DNA of 60,126 nt from Dactylosporangium siamense (GTDB taxonomy: Bacteria; Actinomycetota; Actinomycetes; Mycobacteriales; Micromonosporaceae): positions 1-60,126 of the forward strand of contig NZ_BONQ01000174.1 of assembly GCF_016862795.1 (NCBI RefSeq), written 5' to 3'. The notes under the pieces were generated by a model. That model searched no databases. It was not told where the DNA came from and saw only the letters and a list, made by a program, of their open reading frames with translations. Shown in pieces: positions 56,030-60,126 of the stretch. A program made the translations under genes and the position numbers. How positions within the stretch are numbered: position 1 is the first letter of the stretch; each line of letters begins with the position of its first letter.

Positions 56030-57172
56030 ATGTCAGCCCCGGCCACCACCGTCGAAGCCGCGATCGCCGCCGCCCTGTCGACCGTCGACGACCCCGAGAT
56101 CCGTCGCCCGATCACCGATCTCGGCATGGTCCGCGACGTCGTGCTGCGACCCGACGGCGTCGCCGTGATCGGCCTGCTGCTCACGGTCGCCGGCTGCCCG
56201 TTGAAGGACAAGCTGCGCAGCGACATCACCGCGGCGGTCGGCGCGGTCGAGGGAGTCACCGGGGTCGAGGTCGACTTCGGGGTGATGACCGCCGAGCAGC
56301 GCAAGGAGCTGCAGAGCAGCCTGCGCGGCGACACGCAGGAGCCGGTCATCCCGTTCGCCCAGCCGGGCTCGCGGACCCGGGTCTACGCGGTGGCCAGCGG
56401 CAAGGGCGGCGTCGGCAAGTCCAGCGTGACGGTCAACCTGGCCGCGGCGCTCGCGGCGAAGGGCCTCAAGGTCGGTGTCGTCGACGCGGACATCTACGGC
56501 CACTCGGTGCCCCGCATGCTCGGCGCCGACGGCCGGCCCACGCAGGTCGAGTCGATGATCATGCCGCCGTCGGCGCACGGAGTGAAGGTCATCTCGATCG
56601 GGATGTTCACGCCGGGCAACACGGCCGTGGTGTGGCGCGGGCCGATGCTGCACCGGGCGTTGCAGCAGTTCCTCGCCGACGTGTACTGGGGCGACCTGGA
56701 CGTGCTGCTACTGGACCTGCCGCCGGGCACCGGCGACGTGGCGATCTCCCTGGCGCAGCTGCTGCCGTCGGCGGAGATCCTGGTGGTGACGACGCCGCAG
56801 GCCGCCGCCGCGGAGGTGGCCGAGCGGGCCGGGTCGATCGCGCTGCAGACGCACCAGCGCATCGTCGGCGTCGTGGAGAACATGTCGTGGCTGGAGCTGC
56901 CCGACGGCCAGCGCATGGAGGTCTTCGGCAGCGGCGGCGGCGCGCAGGTCGCGGAGTCGCTCAGCCGTCTCGTCGGCGCTCCGGTGCCGCTGCTGGGCCA
57001 GATCCCTCTCGACACGCGCCTGCGCGAGGGTGGCGACGCCGGTGTCCCGCTCGTGCTGTCGGACGCTGCCGCGCCGGCCGCGGCCGCCCTGATCACCGTC
57101 GCCGACCGGCTCGCGGTCCGGCGGGAGAGTCTCGTCGGCAAGCCCCTCGGCCTCAAACCCGCCGGTCGCTGA
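56030..57172 (+). CDS. mrp: Mrp/NBP35-type Fe-S carrier ATPase
   Basis: This 380-residue protein has an N-terminal MIP18/DUF59 domain (IRRPITDLGMVRDV, AGCPLKDKL), then a deviant Walker A SGKGGVGKSSVTVNLAAALA and Walker B LLLDLPPGTGD. It carries Fe-S clusters to target proteins using ATP. The usual CPxC of other Mrp proteins is absent (VENMSWLELPDGQ), as in other actinobacteria I recall. The ATG lies 7 nt after TACCAT, so it is probably leaderless. It belongs to the htrA-tatB neighbourhood. Confidence 0.93.
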   Translation: MSAPATTVEAAIAAALSTVDDPEIRRPITDLGMVRDVVLRPDGVAVIGLLLTVAGCPLKDKLRSDITAAVGAVEGVTGVEVDFGVMTAEQRKELQSSLRGDTQEPVIPFAQPGSRTRVYAVASGKGGVGKSSVTVNLAAALAAKGLKVGVVDADIYGHSVPRMLGADGRPTQVESMIMPPSAHGVKVISIGMFTPGNTAVVWRGPMLHRALQQFLADVYWGDLDVLLLDLPPGTGDVAISLAQLLPSAEILVVTTPQAAAAEVAERAGSIALQTHQRIVGVVENMSWLELPDGQRMEVFGSGGGAQVAESLSRLVGAPVPLLGQIPLDTRLREGGDAGVPLVLSDAAAPAAAALITVADRLAVRRESLVGKPLGLKPAGR

Positions 57173-57322
57173 AAGAGGCAAAAGCCGCCACGGTACGACC
57201 AGCGCGACTTGCGAAACACGACCCGTGTGGTGCACGCTACGGTGCGTAGATGACCGACAAGTAATTTTTTCGGTTGTGCTAGTGTCTGAAAAGCTGAGCG
57301 CCGGACACGGGCAACACGGCGG
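57173..57322. other. Intergenic region between converging mrp and aminopeptidase
   Basis: It contains a T-run (57265-57270) and TGCTAGTGT, which resembles an extended -10, but no matching -35. A five-codon ATG frame (MTDK stop) at 57250 has no support. A weak terminator zone is the simplest reading. Confidence 0.4.
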
Positions 57323-58852
57323 TCAGGTGGTGGCTTCGAGCCAGCGCACCAGGGTGCGGACGCCCCAGCCGGTGGCGCCCTTCGTCAGCTCACCGTCGGC
57401 GGAGTCGGCCCACGCGGACGACGACATGTCCAGGTGCGCCCACTGCTCGCGCAGCCCACCGGTGAACTCGCGCAGGTAGAGCGCCGCCATCACCGAGCCC
57501 GCGCCGACGTCGGTGGAGTTGACGAGGTCGGCGACGTCGCTGTCGAGGGCCTCGACGTAGTCGTCGTGCAGCGGCATGCGCCACATGGACTCGCCGGCGA
57601 CCTCGGCCGCCTCGGCGAGCGACTTGGCCAGGGTGTCGTTGTAGCTGTAGAGCGCCGCGGTCCGCTTGCCGAGGGCGACGCCCTGTGCGCCGGTGAGGGT
57701 CGCCAGGTCGATGATCGCGTCGGGGCGCAGCCGCCGCACCGCGTAGGCCATGGCGTCGCCGAGGACCAGGCGGCCTTCGGCGTCGGTGTTGTGGATCTCG
57801 CTGGTGGTGCCGCCGTAGTGGCGGATCACGTCGCCGGGGCGGAACGAGTCGGCGCCGAGCGCGTTCTCCGCGAGCGGGGCGAGTGCGGTGATGCGCAGCG
57901 GCAGGCGCAGCGCCGCCGCGGCGAGGGTCGCGCCGATGACGGCGGCCGCGCCGGCCATGTCCTTGCGCATGAGTTTCATGCCGGACAGCGGCTTGATGCA
58001 GACGCCGCCGGTGTCGAAGGTGATGCCCTTGCCGACGAGGACCACGTGCCGCCGGGCGCCGCGGGGACGCCAGGACATCTCGACCAGGCGGGGGCCGCGG
58101 GTGGAGCCGCCGCCGACGGCGAGGATCGCGTTGAACCCCTGCTCGGCGAGGGTCTTCGGGTCGCGGACGGTCGTGGTCACGCCCGGGATCCCGGCGGCGG
58201 CCTTCTCGACCCGCTTCGCGAACCAGGCAGGGGTCTTCTCGTCGCTGGGCATGTTCGTGAGGTCCCGGGCCAGGATCGTCGACTCGGCGACGACCTTGGC
58301 CAGGGCGAGCCCGCCGGCCAGGTCGGCGGAGGAGGCGACGGCACCGGCGGAGGAGGCGAGCACGACCCGGCGCAGCGCCGGCGGCTCGTCGGCGCCGAGG
58401 CGGAACCGGTACGACGCGAGCCACAGCCCCTCCCCCAGCCCGCGCACCGCCGCCGGGGTCACGTCGTCGGGTAGCAGGATCGTGAGGGTGGGCTCCTTGC
58501 TGGCGGACTTCGCGAGCTTGGCGCCCGCGGCGCGCCAGCCGCCCTCGTCGCCGGGCCCGACGCCGACGAAGAACAGCCGGTCGGGCCGGCGTCCGGGCCG
58601 CGGCAACTTGTGCATGGTGCCGGCCGACCCGGAGTGCTCGACGTCGGCGAGGAACGCCGTCACGTCGTCCAGGTCGGCCGGTCCGAGCTTCAGTCTCGTC
58701 AGCGACAGCCGCACGGCGGCGAACCGTGCCGCCTCGAGCTCCGCCGGCGAGAGATCGTCAGCCGTGGCGTCTGAGTTGTCACTGCCGGCCGGCACGACTA
58801 CGGCGACCGCGCCGGAGGCGTTGCGGGCCGTGGCGAACCGTATGTCCAGCAA
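57323..58852 (-). CDS. pepA: Leucyl aminopeptidase (M17)
   Basis: This 509-residue cytosolic metallopeptidase has metal and catalytic motifs VGKGITFDTGGVCIKPLSGM, MRKDMAGAAAV and NTDAEGRLVLGDA. The N-terminal ~170 residues are the less conserved macro-like domain. It releases N-terminal residues and acts as a hexamer in the family. The TTG at 58852 is preferred because GGAGG lies 7 nt upstream; 58912 would be a longer alternative. Confidence 0.93.
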   Translation of the reverse strand: MLDIRFATARNASGAVAVVVPAGSDNSDATADDLSPAELEAARFAAVRLSLTRLKLGPADLDDVTAFLADVEHSGSAGTMHKLPRPGRRPDRLFFVGVGPGDEGGWRAAGAKLAKSASKEPTLTILLPDDVTPAAVRGLGEGLWLASYRFRLGADEPPALRRVVLASSAGAVASSADLAGGLALAKVVAESTILARDLTNMPSDEKTPAWFAKRVEKAAAGIPGVTTTVRDPKTLAEQGFNAILAVGGGSTRGPRLVEMSWRPRGARRHVVLVGKGITFDTGGVCIKPLSGMKLMRKDMAGAAAVIGATLAAAALRLPLRITALAPLAENALGADSFRPGDVIRHYGGTTSEIHNTDAEGRLVLGDAMAYAVRRLRPDAIIDLATLTGAQGVALGKRTAALYSYNDTLAKSLAEAAEVAGESMWRMPLHDDYVEALDSDVADLVNSTDVGAGSVMAALYLREFTGGLREQWAHLDMSSSAWADSADGELTKGATGWGVRTLVRWLEATT

Positions 58853-58948
58853 GAGCGTGCCTCCATCAGAAGTTTCCGCGCACACCTCGGGGAGCGACCG
58901 CCTCGGGGCCACTCGGTTGCGCGGGGTCGTGCCGGATGAACGAGAACC

Positions 58949-59116
58949 TCAGCCAGTGGCGGTCTTCAGCGCCTCGCTGAGCTCGTTGGCCTCATCCTTG
59001 GTCATCTCGACGACGAGCCGCCCACCACCTTCCAGCGGGACCCGCATGACGATGCCCCGGCCCTCCTTGGTGACCTCCAGCGGACCGTCGCCTGTCCGCG
59101 GCTTCATGGCCGCCAT
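58949..59116 (-). CDS. DUF3117 small protein
   Basis: This 55-residue protein starts MAAMKPRTGDGPLEVTKEGR, an almost invariant actinobacterial DUF3117 sequence, with RLVVEMTKDEANEL at the end. AGGGAG lies before the ATG. The small beta-rich protein has unknown function but near-universal conservation in the phylum. Confidence 0.95.
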   Translation of the reverse strand: MAAMKPRTGDGPLEVTKEGRGIVMRVPLEGGGRLVVEMTKDEANELSEALKTATG

Positions 59117-59348
59117 GTTGTCTCCCTTCGCTCCCTGATGTCCCAGACACCAGGTGGCACAGCCGTCCCCGCATGCCCGCACGCCTTCTCACCAGCGTCG
59201 ACCGGGACCTGCCTCCCGGCCATCCGACTCGTGATGAACGCACCAACAGATGATTTTCCCTGATGATGGCCCCAAGACCCAAACTGGGACGCGAACCATG
59301 TGACAACTCCTGGCGGTGGATGCCGGTCAACTGTCACAATAAGCGGCC
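59117..59348. promoter_or_regulatory. Divergent promoter region of DUF3117 and PaaX genes
   Basis: TGTGACA (59299-59305) and TGTCACA (59332-59338) form a 7-bp dyad close to the PaaX start, a likely PaaX-type operator. CACAAT just before the ATG could be its -10. The left part would be the DUF3117 leader; no other gene is seen. Confidence 0.5.
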
Positions 59349-60126
59349 ATGCAGGCCCGGTCCGCCCTCTTTGATCTCTATGGCGACCATCTCCGTCCCC
59401 GCGGTGGACGGGCCGCCGTAGCGGCCCTCGTGCGCCTGCTGGCGCCCCTCGGCATCGCCGCGCCCGCCGTCCGGACAGCGGTGTCGCGGATGGTGCGGCA
59501 GGGCTGGCTGCACCCTTTACGGTTGCCGACCGGCCCGGGCTACGGCATCACCCCGAAGGCGGCACGGCGGCTCGATGCGGCGGGTGCCCGCATCTACCGC
59601 ACGCCGAAGGGCGACCCCACCTGGAACGGCCGGTTTGATCTCATCACGTTGGACCCGCCGCAGCACCGAGGCGCGCGGGCGCGGCTCGTCGCGAACCTCG
59701 GATTTCTCGGGTACGGCGCGATCGACGCCTCCACCTGGATCGCCCCGCGCCCCGGCGAGGGCGTCGACGCGCTGCTGACCGAGGCCGAGGTCCGGTTCGA
59801 CCGGTTCAGCGCCGCCCACGTCGCCGGCGGCGGCTCGCTCGTGTCGCGAGCCTGGGACCTGGACGAGATCGGCGCCGCGTACGAGCAGTTCGTCGCCAGG
59901 CTCGCGCCGCTCGTGTCGGCCGTCGGCCCAGGCACCGACGACGAGCGGGCGTACGCGGCCAGGTTCACGCTCGTGCACGCGTGGCGGGCGTTCCTGTTCC
60001 GGGACCCGCAGCTGCCGCCGGAGCTGCTGCCGCAGCGCTGGCCGGGCACGGCGGCGGCGGCGTTCTTCGACCGGCACGCCGGACGGCTGCGCCCGGCCGC
60101 GGACCGCTACGTTGACCAGTGTCTGC
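59349..60126 (+). CDS. PaaX-family transcriptional regulator, truncated by window end
   Basis: The first ~259 residues are present. It has an N-terminal winged helix (LFDLYGDHLRPRGGRAAVAALVRLL, then VRTAVSRMVRQGWLHP), the PaaX-type layout, followed by the central domain (NGRFDLITLDPP) and the C-terminal domain with PPELLPQRWPG. PaaX represses phenylacetate catabolism genes by binding phenylacetyl-CoA; the real target here is unknown. It is probably leaderless (-10 CACAAT 8 nt upstream). It continues beyond the window. Confidence 0.88.
   Translation, partial: MQARSALFDLYGDHLRPRGGRAAVAALVRLLAPLGIAAPAVRTAVSRMVRQGWLHPLRLPTGPGYGITPKAARRLDAAGARIYRTPKGDPTWNGRFDLITLDPPQHRGARARLVANLGFLGYGAIDASTWIAPRPGEGVDALLTEAEVRFDRFSAAHVAGGGSLVSRAWDLDEIGAAYEQFVARLAPLVSAVGPGTDDERAYAARFTLVHAWRAFLFRDPQLPPELLPQRWPGTAAAAFFDRHAGRLRPAADRYVDQCL

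Noticed and set aside
54542-57172. Long open frame through the repeats and alkA region into mrp
   Set aside because: Arg/Gly-rich antisense translation of real genes; the mrp family content begins only at 56030.
57250-57264. Five-codon frame MTDK-stop as a micro-ORF
   Set aside because: No ribosome site, no downstream gene in that direction to regulate.
57240-57290. TTGTCGG on the minus strand as a fourth damage promoter
   Set aside because: Spacing to the nearest TAGCGT differs from the other three and no gene starts there.

Overview
The window is about 60 kb of very GC-rich DNA with high-GC actinomycete gene content: GTG/TTG starts, 4-nt GTGA/ATGA gene overlaps, many probably leaderless genes, ECF sigma factors, DUF3117, DUF6758, FmdB and an Rv2578c-type radical SAM protein. 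The order galU-glp-rimJ-GLPR-tRNA-Ala and the O-methyltransferase/htrA/tatB/mrp/CBS/DUF1003 neighbourhood both match blocks I know from Mycobacterium, and the lineage-specific small proteins suggest a Micromonosporaceae-like organism. It reads as ordinary chromosome: no phage, plasmid, CRISPR or biosynthetic cluster was seen. Mobile DNA is limited to one ~165-bp MITE-like element beside a gene-remnant scar.

Layout. 0-7 kb: tRNA-Ala with a tandem array behind it, then a minus-strand run of GLPR, RimJ, Glp (MoeA-like division protein), GalU and a GGDEF protein. 7-10.5 kb: folate enzyme, FmdB behind a CIRCE operator, small membrane proteins, a Fur regulator and a DUF2236 oxygenase. 10.8-21 kb: a GT-C-like membrane protein, SDR/TetR pair, HAD, MFS, gene remnants and MITE, FAD oxidoreductase with an ECF41 sigma factor, NUDIX, DinB. 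20.6-25 kb: secreted GH16 and GH18 enzymes, a RecB-like nuclease, MarC. 25-33 kb: TetR, PHP phosphatase, SigE-family sigma with a membrane partner, PH-domain protein, twin 52/53-residue proteins, DUF6758, SPOUT methyltransferase, HTTM protein. 33-45 kb: MaoC, RraB-like, thioredoxin, intein-split radical SAM protein, a channel flanked by two related membrane proteins, acyl-CoA metabolism and SDRs. 45-60 kb: AMMECR1, HAD, EamA, PhzF, CBS/DUF1003, O-methyltransferase, HtrA, TatB, AlkA-like glycosylase, Mrp, leucyl aminopeptidase, DUF3117, PaaX.

Regulatory themes. The RecB-like nuclease, the NUDIX hydrolase and the DNA glycosylase share one promoter layout (TGTCGTACCCC, then a -10, then the start codon 6-7 nt later) that resembles LexA-independent (PafBC-type) DNA-damage promoters. 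Two SOS-like boxes with the same half-sites lie at the glycosylase and the radical SAM gene. A perfect SigR-type promoter precedes thioredoxin and a CIRCE element precedes fmdB. A structured minus-strand RNA ending in a U-tract terminator lies just upstream of the glycosylase.

The oddest recurring feature: at six places the last codons and stop of a gene, or the 3' part of the tRNA, together with the DNA behind it, are repeated in tandem downstream.
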